Source of the DNA: Mycolicibacter heraklionensis
GTDB lineage: Bacteria; Actinomycetota; Actinomycetes; Mycobacteriales; Mycobacteriaceae
Direction of reading: 5' to 3'
Length of the DNA: 64,000 bases
NCBI RefSeq assembly: GCF_019645815.1
Contig: NZ_CP080997.1
Span: 3,662,880-3,726,879, forward strand
Each line of letters starts with the position of its first letter. Within the stretch, counting starts at the first letter, position 1. The notes beneath the pieces were generated by a model. That model was not told the origin of the DNA and did no database searches. It was given only the letters and a program-made list of their open reading frames with translations. This document shows, one piece after another, positions 16,168 through 23,276 of this stretch. The position numbers were made by a program, and so were the translations under genes.

Positions 16168-16733
16168 AGCGTCGCCCCGCGAGCCGCGAACTCCTCGACC
16201 ACCGCGTCGCAGAAAGCGGGCAGGTCGTCGGGTTTACGGCTGGACAGCAGGATTGACGGCCCACAGTCGCAGCGCACCAACTCCTCATCGACCCAATCAC
16301 CGCCCGTATTGACGATGTCGGTGCGCAGGCTCGGCCATGACGTAATCCGCCGGCCGGCAACGACTCCGGCCTCGACAAGCGTCCACGGGCCATGGCAGAT
16401 GACAGCGACCGGTTTGCCCACGTCGAAGAATTCCCGCACGAACGACACTGCCCGCTCATCGGTGCGCAACTGGTCGGGGTTGGCCACCCCGCCCGGCAGG
16501 ACCAGCGCGTCGAAGTCATCCGCCGAGGCATCGCTGACCTGCCGGTCCACGTCGAATTTGTCGGCGCGATCCAGATGGTTGAAGGCCTGAACCGGACCGG
16601 CGGTTGTGGACACCAACACCGGCCGCGCGCCGGCCTCGGCTACCGCGCGCCACGGTTCGGTCAGCTCGACCTGTTCGGCACCCTCTGGCGCCACCAGAAA
16701 CGCGACCCGTCGTCCTGCCAGCGATCCGGACAT
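16164..16733 (-). CDS. PfpI/DJ-1 family protein (class I glutamine amidotransferase-like)
   Basis: 189 residues with the DJ-1/PfpI fold: RRVAFLVAPEGAEQVELT, FDALVLPGGVANPDQLR, and the nucleophile elbow VAVICHGPWTLVEAG with its cysteine followed by histidine. Related proteins are glyoxalases, deglycases or chaperones and are often stress-induced; the substrate is not predictable. ATG 16733 has AAAGGAGAGG just upstream; the longer open frame to 16826 contains the promoter. A perfect SigF-type promoter (GTTT-N16-GGGTAT) lies at 16781-16806. First gene of an operon with a membrane protein and a decarboxylase. Confidence 0.9.
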   Translation of the reverse strand: MSGSLAGRRVAFLVAPEGAEQVELTEPWRAVAEAGARPVLVSTTAGPVQAFNHLDRADKFDVDRQVSDASADDFDALVLPGGVANPDQLRTDERAVSFVREFFDVGKPVAVICHGPWTLVEAGVVAGRRITSWPSLRTDIVNTGGDWVDEELVRCDCGPSILLSSRKPDDLPAFCDAVVEEFAARGATL

Positions 16734-16780
16734 GACCTCTCCTTTGCGTGCTGCGGACAGCTCCCCCAACACCGATCCGC

Positions 16781-16806
16781 ATACCCGGCTGCCCGGCCGC
16801 ACAAAC
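16781..16806 (-). promoter_or_regulatory. SigF-type promoter for the PfpI operon
   Basis: Minus strand: GTTT (16806-16803), 16-nt spacer, GGGTAT (16786-16781). Exact consensus. Back to back with the plus-strand site at 16813-16838. Confidence 0.75.
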
Positions 16807-16812
16807 GAAGCG

Positions 16813-16838
16813 GTGTAGTAGGGCAATTGCGGGGGTAT
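16813..16838 (+). promoter_or_regulatory. SigF-type promoter for the beta-propeller lipoprotein gene
   Basis: GTGT (16813-16816), 16-nt spacer, GGGTAT (16833-16838), then 9 nt to ATG 16848. One mismatch in the -35 element. Confidence 0.55.
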
Positions 16839-16847
16839 CCCGTCGCA

Positions 16848-17879
16848 ATGGATTGGCGGGCCGGGCTCGGAGCGACAGCCGTCGGCATGTTCGCGTGCGC
16901 CGGCTGCTCGCCGCCGATCTCACAGAGCACACCGGCGGCCGTCTCGGTTCAGGTGTCGACACCGCTGCACGCCCCGGTGTTCTCCTATGCCACCGGAGCG
17001 CTGCTCGCGCTGACCGATGATGGGCGGCTGGCGGCGGTCGATCACCCCGACAACCCCGACACGGTGGCGACCCGGTTGTCGGCGCCACTGGACGCCGGAC
17101 GCAACGTGCAGATCAGCCGCGCCGATGATCGGACGGTGTTCGTCCCTCAGCCGGCGCGCAACCGGGTAGCGGCGGTCGAATTGACCGGCCTGCGTCAGGT
17201 CGGCGACATCGACGCCGGTCCGGCTCCGGCCTACCTGTCCGAAGACTCGGGAATGCGGGTGCTGCTCGCGCTGTCCGCGGACGGGTCGACGGTCACCCCG
17301 GTCGAGGAGTTCGGCCTACGGAAACTGCCAGCCGCTCAGGTATTTGCGGGCGCCACCGGGGTGATCGACGGCGCCAACCGGGGCCGCGCGATCGAATACC
17401 ACGTCTACGGGTCGGACGGAATCTCTTATTACAAGGGGGCATCGTCGCCGCCGGAGCAACGCGGCCACTACGACGCCGTGGTGATCGCGGCAGCCGGCGA
17501 CGGCACCGCGGCGAGCCGGGTCTATCTGACCGACGCGAGCGGCGACACCCTGTACGCCGTCGAGACCGCCCGCGGCGGGCACGGTTTGCAGATGGTCGGT
17601 CGCTCGTCGATCTCCTCGCCGATCCGCTATCTCGGCTCAGACGACACCCGGGTTTACGCCGCCACCAACGCACGCGTGACCGTCTTTGAGTCGGCGACGT
17701 TCACCGGCTATCCCCACGCCAGCATTCCGGTGCTGCGCGACATTGACTACCGGGCCGGTCTACCGTCCGGACCGGCCCGGTCCGCCCCACTGTCCGGCAT
17801 GGCGATCGGCCCCGACCGGATATATCTGACCCTTGTCGGCCAGCCGGTCTTGGTCAGCGTCGCCAAACCGCCGCTATGA
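16848..17879 (+). CDS. Probable lipoprotein with repeat (beta-propeller-like) domain
   Basis: 343 residues. A short N-terminal hydrophobic stretch runs into a lipobox-like FACAGC (Cys near residue 20), suggesting lipid attachment. The rest consists of repeated beta-strand motifs of the kind FSYATGALLALTDDGRLAAVD, RNRVAAVELTGLRQVGDID, SRVYLTDASGDTLYAVETA and TRVYAATNARVTVFES, typical of a beta-propeller or YVTN-type surface protein. No catalytic motif is seen. ATG 16848 is 9 nt after the -10 element of a SigF-type promoter; the long upstream open frame to 16392 lies across the PfpI gene and is rejected. It is coupled (4-nt overlap) to the next small gene. Confidence 0.75.
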   Translation: MDWRAGLGATAVGMFACAGCSPPISQSTPAAVSVQVSTPLHAPVFSYATGALLALTDDGRLAAVDHPDNPDTVATRLSAPLDAGRNVQISRADDRTVFVPQPARNRVAAVELTGLRQVGDIDAGPAPAYLSEDSGMRVLLALSADGSTVTPVEEFGLRKLPAAQVFAGATGVIDGANRGRAIEYHVYGSDGISYYKGASSPPEQRGHYDAVVIAAAGDGTAASRVYLTDASGDTLYAVETARGGHGLQMVGRSSISSPIRYLGSDDTRVYAATNARVTVFESATFTGYPHASIPVLRDIDYRAGLPSGPARSAPLSGMAIGPDRIYLTLVGQPVLVSVAKPPL

Positions 17880-18157
17880 GAATCAGCATCGACGACGACG
17901 TCGCGGTGCTCACCGAGGTGCGCGCGCTGCGTGAACTGGCGCGGCGCAACGAAGTCGACGACGAACAGACCTACGACTTGAGCATCCGGTGGGGCACCGC
18001 GCTGGCCGGACGGCTACGCCGGCTGGTCTATTACCACGACCGTGGCCTGCTCGACGACGACGCCGAGCGCCGCTTCACCGCGGTCTGCGACGAGCTGCGT
18101 GGCGTGACCGACCTGGCAGCGCGGTTCGATCTCGCCCGCCCGCAACTTCCCGGCTAG
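17876..18157 (+). CDS. Small conserved hypothetical protein
   Basis: 93 residues, not recognised. Acidic N-terminus (MRISIDDDVAVL), predicted helical, with the stretch LSIRWGTALAGRLRRLVYYHDRGLLDDDAERRF broken by no membrane segment. The ATG overlaps the lipoprotein stop (ATGA), so it should be co-expressed with it under the SigF-type promoter at 16813-16838. The 3' end overlaps the convergent cysteine-rich gene by 4 nt. Confidence 0.65.
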   Translation: MRISIDDDVAVLTEVRALRELARRNEVDDEQTYDLSIRWGTALAGRLRRLVYYHDRGLLDDDAERRFTAVCDELRGVTDLAARFDLARPQLPG

Positions 18158-18423
18158 TTGGCCAGAAATTCCTTGTACCGCAGCCGGATCGCGGTTCGCG
18201 ACTGCGGGCAGCAGGTATTGCGACAGGTCAGTGCGACGAGGTAGGCGTCGTCGTCCTCATCGAGAAACAGGAAGCCCAGGTACAGCGCCTGCCCTACCGC
18301 GAAATCGGCTCCACCACATGCCGCACAGTAACCGCCGCGCACCGTGACCAGTTCCGACACCCGATCGCGGGCGACCTGGCTCAACTCGATCAGTTCCGGA
18401 CGCGCACCGGCGATTGCGGTCAC
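18154..18423 (-). CDS. Small cysteine-rich protein, possible zinc site
   Basis: 89 residues. Four to five cysteines are arranged as YCAACGGADF and, near the C-terminus, TCRNTCCPQSRT, a spacing that could bind zinc or a metal cluster. No signal peptide. GTG 18423 begins one base after the stop of the cytochrome b561/molybdopterin gene, so the two are likely co-translated; this suggests an accessory role, perhaps in redox or cofactor handling, which is inference. A longer open frame to 18609 overlaps the upstream gene and is rejected. Confidence 0.7.
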   Translation of the reverse strand: MTAIAGARPELIELSQVARDRVSELVTVRGGYCAACGGADFAVGQALYLGFLFLDEDDDAYLVALTCRNTCCPQSRTAIRLRYKEFLAN

Positions 18424-18424
18424 G

Positions 18425-19915
18425 TCAGATCTCCCCGTCCATGCCGTAGTAGACGTTGTCCTCACGCCAGCCACCGCGTCCCTTCCCGATGTGGGTGTAG
18501 TCGTCGATGAACTCGATCTGGTTGATCCATTTGGCCATTTTGAAACCCACCTGTGTCTCCGCCCGAAGCCGCAGGGGCGCCCCGTGCTTGATCGGCAGCG
18601 GCTGGCCATTCATCGCGTAGGCCAACAGCATCTGCGGCTTGTGCGCCAGCTCCAGATCGAACACCTCGTAGAACTGCCCCCCACCGTGCGCGCTCGGCTC
18701 GTCGGTGCTGTTGTCCTGCATGCTCATAAAGCAGATGTAGCGGGCCGGCGGCAACGGCCGCACCAGGTCCACCAGGGCTCCCAGCGGAAGCCCGGTCCAC
18801 TCGCCGATGGACGACCAGCCCTGAACGCAGTTGTGCAGCACCCGCTGGGTCTGCGGCTCGGCGAGGTCGCGCAGCCCCGCCAGGTCCAGGGTCACCGGGT
18901 GTTCCACCAGACCACCGACCCGCAGGCGCCAGTCGACGAAGTCGTGCACCGCCATCACCTTGTAGTACTCGGCGGTCGGCGGTTTGCCGTTGACGCGGTG
19001 CTGCGGCGACAGCATCTTCACCGGATAATCCTGCCGAGAGTCCAACCGCCGCAGCAGGGTTCGACGCGGCACACTGATCACCGCCCCGAGCACCCGACGC
19101 ACCGATGACGGGCTGCGCTGGCTCCACCGGGTCGCCGCGATGTGGACCGCGACGATCACCGCGATGATGAGCAATGACAGCACAGTCGCCCAGTAGACGT
19201 GGCGGACCGACCCGAAGATCATCAAAGCCGTCAGCCGGCCCCAGCCCCAGAAGAACACCATCGCCAGGTGGATCACGATGAACACCGCGAACGCGATCAG
19301 CCCCAGGAAATGCAGGCTCCGGGCAACTTGGCGCCCGCCGAACAGCCGCACGTAGCGGGGGAACTGGGCCTCGATCGCCGGCGACTGCGCGGCGCCGGTG
19401 AGGATCTGAAACGGCGCCAACACAAAGATCACCCCGGCGTAGGTCAGCTTCTGGATGGCATCCAGCGGTTCGCCCGGCAGCAGCGACGGCAGATTGAAGC
19501 TCAGGTAGGTGACGATGTCGTCCCACGCCTCGCCGAAGATCGACCACGAATACGGCCAGTACCGGTGCCACTGGCCGGTTGCGAACAGCAAGACGTAGTA
19601 AGACAGACCCACCAGAATCCAGCCGATGACCGCAGCGAAATGCCAATGCCGGCCGATGCCGAGCTGCGCGTGACCCGGCAGTGCGATCAACGGGTGATAG
19701 TCCTGTTCCTCATCCAAGGTGTCGTAGAGCTTGTCGGTCGGCATCACCTTGCCGGTGAACCGGGCCCACTCCGTTCCCGGCGCACTGTCGTCGTGCCAGT
19801 AGAGCTTCGGATGGGTGGACAGGATCTCGATGCCGCTACGCAGCAGCAGCGTCAGGAATAAGACGTTGAGCCAGTGGTCGATCCGTAGCCACGCGGGATA
19901 GTCGAGCACCATCAC
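18425..19915 (-). CDS. Fusion of a cytochrome b561-type membrane domain and a sulfite-oxidase-type molybdopterin domain
   Basis: 496 residues. The N-terminal half (about 1-280) is a membrane cytochrome b of the b561/Ni-Fe hydrogenase type, with histidines in LRIDHWLNVLFL, HWHFAAVIGW, SLHFLGLIAF and IVIHLAMVF that could hold two haems. The C-terminal half (about 290-490) is an oxidoreductase molybdopterin-binding domain, with the Mo-ligand cysteine in RVLHNCVQGWSSIGEWTG and a GFKMAKWINQIEF ending. The architecture fits the M. tuberculosis Rv0218 type. It would move electrons between the quinone pool or membrane and a periplasmic-side substrate; the substrate is unknown. The ATG overlaps the upstream membrane gene by 4 nt. 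Confidence 0.87.
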   Translation of the reverse strand: MMVLDYPAWLRIDHWLNVLFLTLLLRSGIEILSTHPKLYWHDDSAPGTEWARFTGKVMPTDKLYDTLDEEQDYHPLIALPGHAQLGIGRHWHFAAVIGWILVGLSYYVLLFATGQWHRYWPYSWSIFGEAWDDIVTYLSFNLPSLLPGEPLDAIQKLTYAGVIFVLAPFQILTGAAQSPAIEAQFPRYVRLFGGRQVARSLHFLGLIAFAVFIVIHLAMVFFWGWGRLTALMIFGSVRHVYWATVLSLLIIAVIVAVHIAATRWSQRSPSSVRRVLGAVISVPRRTLLRRLDSRQDYPVKMLSPQHRVNGKPPTAEYYKVMAVHDFVDWRLRVGGLVEHPVTLDLAGLRDLAEPQTQRVLHNCVQGWSSIGEWTGLPLGALVDLVRPLPPARYICFMSMQDNSTDEPSAHGGGQFYEVFDLELAHKPQMLLAYAMNGQPLPIKHGAPLRLRAETQVGFKMAKWINQIEFIDDYTHIGKGRGGWREDNVYYGMDGEI

Positions 19916-20361
19916 TCATACCAGCCCCTGCGCTGTCCGAACGCCACATTGACCCCGGACAAGACCGTCAGATACAGCCCGAGGAAGGCGGCCGCGCAGG
20001 CCAGCGCGAGGCTTCCCGGAGCCAGATCCCATCGTCCGGTCAGCGCCGGCAAACCGGGCAGGTCCACCAGCCGGCCGATCGGATAGCCGATCACAACAGC
20101 GGTGCAGATGACGCCGCCGGCCATCCATCCCCCGGCCGGCACAATATGGTCGACGTCGATCCAGGTGGTGCCGGCGGCGACGACGCAGCCGATGATCACC
20201 GCTACGCAGTACACCGCGAAATATTCCGGCGGGTCCGTCGCGGTGGCCAGTACGTAGCCGTGCGTGGCCGCCAGCCCCAGCAGCGCGGCGTCGGCGGCCA
20301 GCGTCACCGTCCGCGGCAGGTTGAAGGCGATGCTCCTCGTTGGCGGTTCGTGCCTTCGCAC
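19912..20361 (-). CDS. Membrane protein of the b561 operon
   Basis: 149 residues with about four hydrophobic segments (AADAALLGLAATHGYVLA, FAVYCVAVIIGCVVAAGTTW, WMAGGVICTAVVIGYPIG, SLALACAAAFLGLYLTVL). Not assigned to a named family. GTG 20361 has GGAG about 9 nt upstream. It overlaps the cytochrome b561/molybdopterin gene by 4 nt and lies 15 nt after the DUF1360 gene, so it is probably a membrane subunit or accessory protein of that system. Confidence 0.7.
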   Translation of the reverse strand: MRRHEPPTRSIAFNLPRTVTLAADAALLGLAATHGYVLATATDPPEYFAVYCVAVIIGCVVAAGTTWIDVDHIVPAGGWMAGGVICTAVVIGYPIGRLVDLPGLPALTGRWDLAPGSLALACAAAFLGLYLTVLSGVNVAFGQRRGWYE

Positions 20362-20376
20362 CAGGAATCTCCGTCG

Positions 20377-20913
20377 TCACTGCTGGGTCATCTGCTGGGC
20401 CTTCGCGTAGGCCAGTTGCAGGAAATCAGCCCCGGCCAGCGCGGTGAACGTACCCGCAACCAGCCGGGTCAGCCGCGGAGCGAGCACCAGCCCCGCGGTG
20501 AACGCGGTGACCACCCACATGTCCAGGCAGAACGGGCACGTCAGCAGCTCCCCCACGCTGTGCCGCAGCGCGCTGGAGTGCCGGGTCTCCTCCATCACCT
20601 CGGCAGGGCCGCCGGTGCCCGCATAATGGGCAAACGGCGCCCGCAGCGGGCTGGTCACCGCATCCTTGGCCAGCGTTCGGGACAGTTTGTGGGTCCCCAG
20701 CGTCACCGTCAGCAGGTCTGCGGCCAACCAGCCCTGCGGTAAGCGGCGGCCGGTGGCCGCGGCGGCCACGGTTACCGCCGCGACCAGCCCGCCGTAGACC
20801 AGCAGCACCATCACGTATCCCCCCAGCGGACGCGGGTTGTCGCCGCGATACGCGTCGGCTTCCCGCTTGGCCGCGTCGGCGATGGTGCTGCCGGTCCCGG
20901 TCGATTGCGCCAT
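20377..20913 (-). CDS. DUF1360 family membrane protein
   Basis: 178 residues. The family signature is the run THKLSRTLAKDAVTSPLRAPF followed by LLTCPFCLDMWVV, with membrane segments on either side. DUF1360 proteins are small integral membrane proteins of unknown role. ATG 20913 is used, giving a soluble N-terminal tail (MAQSTGTGSTIADAAKREA) before the first helix; longer in-frame extensions overlap the upstream gene. It follows the haemophore-related gene by 4 nt and precedes the membrane protein of the b561 system by 15 nt, so these genes appear to be one operon. Confidence 0.82.
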   Translation of the reverse strand: MAQSTGTGSTIADAAKREADAYRGDNPRPLGGYVMVLLVYGGLVAAVTVAAAATGRRLPQGWLAADLLTVTLGTHKLSRTLAKDAVTSPLRAPFAHYAGTGGPAEVMEETRHSSALRHSVGELLTCPFCLDMWVVTAFTAGLVLAPRLTRLVAGTFTALAGADFLQLAYAKAQQMTQQ

Positions 20914-20917
20914 CGCT

Positions 20918-21361
20918 CTAGTACTTGTGACAAGTCTTGGCGATGGGTCCGACCAGATTGACGTACTGCGCCGCCTCCGGCACCGCCTGGGCCTGCTCGA
21001 GCATCTGCTCACGCTGCGGCGCCGGTGCGGCCAGGAAGTTCTGCAAGAACGACTGCGCCATGGGTGTCGCGTTGAATTGTGCTGCGGCGTCCGGTGATTG
21101 CGCATTCATTGCCGCCACCACCTGGGAATAGCTGCATGTCGTGTTCACCGCGGGGTGCTGCGACCATTGGGTTGGCTGACCCGGTTGACCCGGTTGAGCC
21201 GGCTGGCCCGGCTGAGCGGGCTGGCCCGGTTGAGCCGGCTGGCCGGGTTGAGTCGGCTGGCCCGGCTGAGACGGCTCGGCGTTCGCCAGTCCGGTGCCCG
21301 CCGCCAACGCCAGCGCCATGCCGCCGACAGCGGCAAGCCTGGTCAAAGACGTTGTAATCAT
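20918..21361 (-). CDS. Haemophore-related secreted protein (Rv0203/Rv1174c-like) with Pro-Gly-Gln repeats
   Basis: 147 residues. Signal peptide to about TGLANAEP, then six PGQPAQ-type repeats (about 30-66), then a helical domain with two cysteines (NTTCSYSQVVAAMNAQSP and a C-terminal AKTCHKY) and QFLQNFLAAP-like FLQNFLAAPAPQREQML. These match the small mycobacterial haem-binding family defined by Rv0203. A role in haem capture at the cell surface is the family expectation; the repeat linker may span the wall. GGGGAG precedes ATG 21361. It opens a probable operon with DUF1360 and the cytochrome b561/molybdopterin genes, which fits a link to haem or redox supply. Confidence 0.8.
   Translation of the reverse strand: MITTSLTRLAAVGGMALALAAGTGLANAEPSQPGQPTQPGQPAQPGQPAQPGQPAQPGQPGQPTQWSQHPAVNTTCSYSQVVAAMNAQSPDAAAQFNATPMAQSFLQNFLAAPAPQREQMLEQAQAVPEAAQYVNLVGPIAKTCHKY
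21171..21276 (-). repeat. 18-nt tandem repeats encoding PGQPAQ
   Basis: About five in-frame copies of an 18-nt unit, itself two related 9-mers, inside the haemophore-related gene. Liable to copy-number change. Confidence 0.75.
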
Positions 21362-21440
21362 TGGTTTCTCCCCTTCAACTCATGTTCCGTCGACGACGGC
21401 ACCGAACTAGGCTTGCCGTTTTCTCCGGAGCTAAACCACG

Positions 21441-21466
21441 GTTTGCACACTGTTTACAGTGGGTAT
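21441..21466 (+). promoter_or_regulatory. SigF-type promoter for the second cutinase gene
   Basis: GTTT (21441-21444), 16-nt spacer, GGGTAT (21461-21466). Exact consensus. It shows that GTG 21459 cannot be the start; GTG 21480 is 13 nt after the -10 element. Confidence 0.75.
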
Positions 21467-21479
21467 CGGACCAAGTGCT

Positions 21480-22157
21480 GTGATTACTCGAGTCCTCACC
21501 GTGGTGGGCCTGTCGGGCTGCACGCTGCTGTGCTCACCCGCCGGCGGCGACGCGGCCGGCACCGGCTGCCCCGATATCCAGGTGGTGTTCGCGAGGGGCA
21601 CTGGCGAAGCCCCCGGTGTCGGATGGATCGGCCAACAGTTCATCGACGCACTACGGTGGCGCACTTGGGGTCGCAACGTGGACGTCTATCCGGTCGACTT
21701 TCCGGCAGTAGCCGAATTCGGTCCGTCCGCCGCCGGTATCACCGACGCAGCCGGCCACATCCGCGATATGGCGGCTGGTTGCCCGAGCACCCAAATGGTC
21801 CTCGGTGGATACTCCCGGGGCGCGGCCCTGATCGGATACGTCACCGAACCGACCGCCGGCGGCGGACTGGGCGCCCCACTACCGCCCGAGGCGGCCGGCC
21901 ACGTCGCCGCCGTGGCGCTGCTGGGAAAGCCGTCGGCGGCGTTCCTGAACTCCATCGGGGCGCCGCCCGTGGAGATCGGGCCGGGCTACGCCGCCAAGAC
22001 GATCGACCTGTGCGCGCCCGGTGATCCGGTCTGCTCGGCCGGCGGCGACGGTGCCGCGCATGCGGCCTATGCGGCAAACGGCATGACAGCGCAGGCGGCG
22101 GACTTCGCCGTCGAACACCTCAGAACACCCGAAAGCGTTCCAGGTCCGCCGCTTTGA
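21480..22157 (+). CDS. Cutinase-like secreted esterase
   Basis: 225 residues of the Culp/cutinase family, the second in this window. The signal peptide is followed by GTGCPDIQVVFARGTGEAPGVG, the nucleophile elbow LGGYSRGAALIGY (Arg instead of the usual Gln after Ser), and CAPGDPVCSAGG with AAHAAYAANG for the catalytic Asp and His. The Ser-Arg change next to the nucleophile may affect the oxyanion region. The start is set to GTG 21480, since the upstream in-frame GTG 21459 overlaps a SigF-type -10 box. The last 38 nt overlap the convergent enolase-superfamily gene. Confidence 0.88.
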   Translation: MITRVLTVVGLSGCTLLCSPAGGDAAGTGCPDIQVVFARGTGEAPGVGWIGQQFIDALRWRTWGRNVDVYPVDFPAVAEFGPSAAGITDAAGHIRDMAAGCPSTQMVLGGYSRGAALIGYVTEPTAGGGLGAPLPPEAAGHVAAVALLGKPSAAFLNSIGAPPVEIGPGYAAKTIDLCAPGDPVCSAGGDGAAHAAYAANGMTAQAADFAVEHLRTPESVPGPPL

Positions 22158-23232
22158 CGGTCAAGCCATGCCCCGGCACGCCCCGGTCCGGACGCAGCAC
22201 TCCGCCCGGCTCGGGGTGAAGAACGCCGTCGAAGGCCATCCGCTCGATCCGCACATGGTCGTGGAAATACTCCAGATGTCGCAGGTGCCACAGCGCGGTA
22301 CCGACGTGCGCACTGATCTGCGGCGCGCAGTGCAACGACAGGTCCAGGCCGCGGGCGTCACACAGTGCGCCCACCTTGAGCACTCCGGTGACACCCAAGC
22401 AGCGCGTGACATCGGCCTGCGGACAGTCAACAGCGCCGGCATCGAGCATCCGCTGGAAATAGGGCAAGTCGTATCCGTATTCACCCGCGGCGATATCCAT
22501 GCCCGCCGGCCCGCGGTCGCGCAGCAGTCGCAAGCCTTCGAGGTCGTCGGAGCTGACCGGTTCCTCGAACCAGCCGACCTGTTGCTCGGCGAAGCGCTGC
22601 GCCCAGTCCAGTGCCTGCTTGCGTCGGTAGGCGCCGTTGGCGTCGACGAACAACTCGGTGGCAGCGCCGATCGCGCAGCGGGCCGCCGCCACGCGTGCGG
22701 CGTCGACGGCAGGGTCGCGGCCGACCTTCATCTTGACCCGGCCGATGCCCTCTTCGACCCACACGGCCAGCTGGCGACAGAGCGTGTCGTTGTCGTAGGA
22801 GGTGAAACCGCCACTGCCATAGATCGGGGTGGCCTCGTGCACGGCACCGAGCGCCACCGTCAACGGCTCGTCGAGCAGCCGGGCCCGCAGATCCCACAGC
22901 GCGATGTCGACCGCGGCGATCGCCTCGGCCACCAGTCCGGGGCGGCCCAGGTTGCGCACCGCGTGCACCATGTCAGCCCAGCGAGCCGGTGGCGACAGCG
23001 CATCGGCGCCGGTGATGACCCCGGCCAGCTGGTCGCACACCACCGTCGCCGCGGCGCTGCCGGCGTAGGTGTAGCCGGTGCCGGTCTGTCCTGCGGCGCG
23101 CACCGACACCAGCACCAGCGTGGTCGAATGCCACACCAGTGTGCCGTCGGATTCTTCGGCGTCGGTGGGAATCGTGTAGGCCGCAATCCCGATCGAGTCG
23201 ATCGGCACCGCAACACCACGAGGCTGGCTCAT
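22120..23232 (-). CDS. Enolase-superfamily enzyme (mandelate racemase/muconate lactonising type)
   Basis: 370 residues. The N-terminal capping domain is followed by a TIM barrel with the family residues: KMKVG (KxK general base), LFVDANGAY, WFEEPVSSDD, the third metal-ligand region in AAGEYGYD, and a histidine in LDLSLHCAPQIS. It should abstract a proton alpha to a carboxylate using Mg2+. By layout it is closer to sugar-acid dehydratases or racemases than to muconate enzymes, but the substrate is open. The start codon ATG 23232 has CTACCC (GGGTAG on this strand) 10 nt upstream, a SigF -10 match without a good -35. It overlaps the cutinase 3' end. Confidence 0.85.
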   Translation of the reverse strand: MSQPRGVAVPIDSIGIAAYTIPTDAEESDGTLVWHSTTLVLVSVRAAGQTGTGYTYAGSAAATVVCDQLAGVITGADALSPPARWADMVHAVRNLGRPGLVAEAIAAVDIALWDLRARLLDEPLTVALGAVHEATPIYGSGGFTSYDNDTLCRQLAVWVEEGIGRVKMKVGRDPAVDAARVAAARCAIGAATELFVDANGAYRRKQALDWAQRFAEQQVGWFEEPVSSDDLEGLRLLRDRGPAGMDIAAGEYGYDLPYFQRMLDAGAVDCPQADVTRCLGVTGVLKVGALCDARGLDLSLHCAPQISAHVGTALWHLRHLEYFHDHVRIERMAFDGVLHPEPGGVLRPDRGVPGHGLTVKAADLERFRVF

Positions 23233-23276
23233 AGGTCGGTGACTACCCTCGTCCGGCGCAGGGTATGCACCCGATC

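Noticed and set aside
14339-16531. Extension of the decarboxylase frame to 730 codons
   Set aside because: The extra 244 codons overlap the membrane protein and PfpI genes and have no family similarity; ATG 15799 begins at the conserved part.
21459-21479. GTG 21459 as start of the second cutinase
   Set aside because: It overlaps the spacer end and -10 box of a perfect SigF-type promoter, so it would not be on the mRNA.
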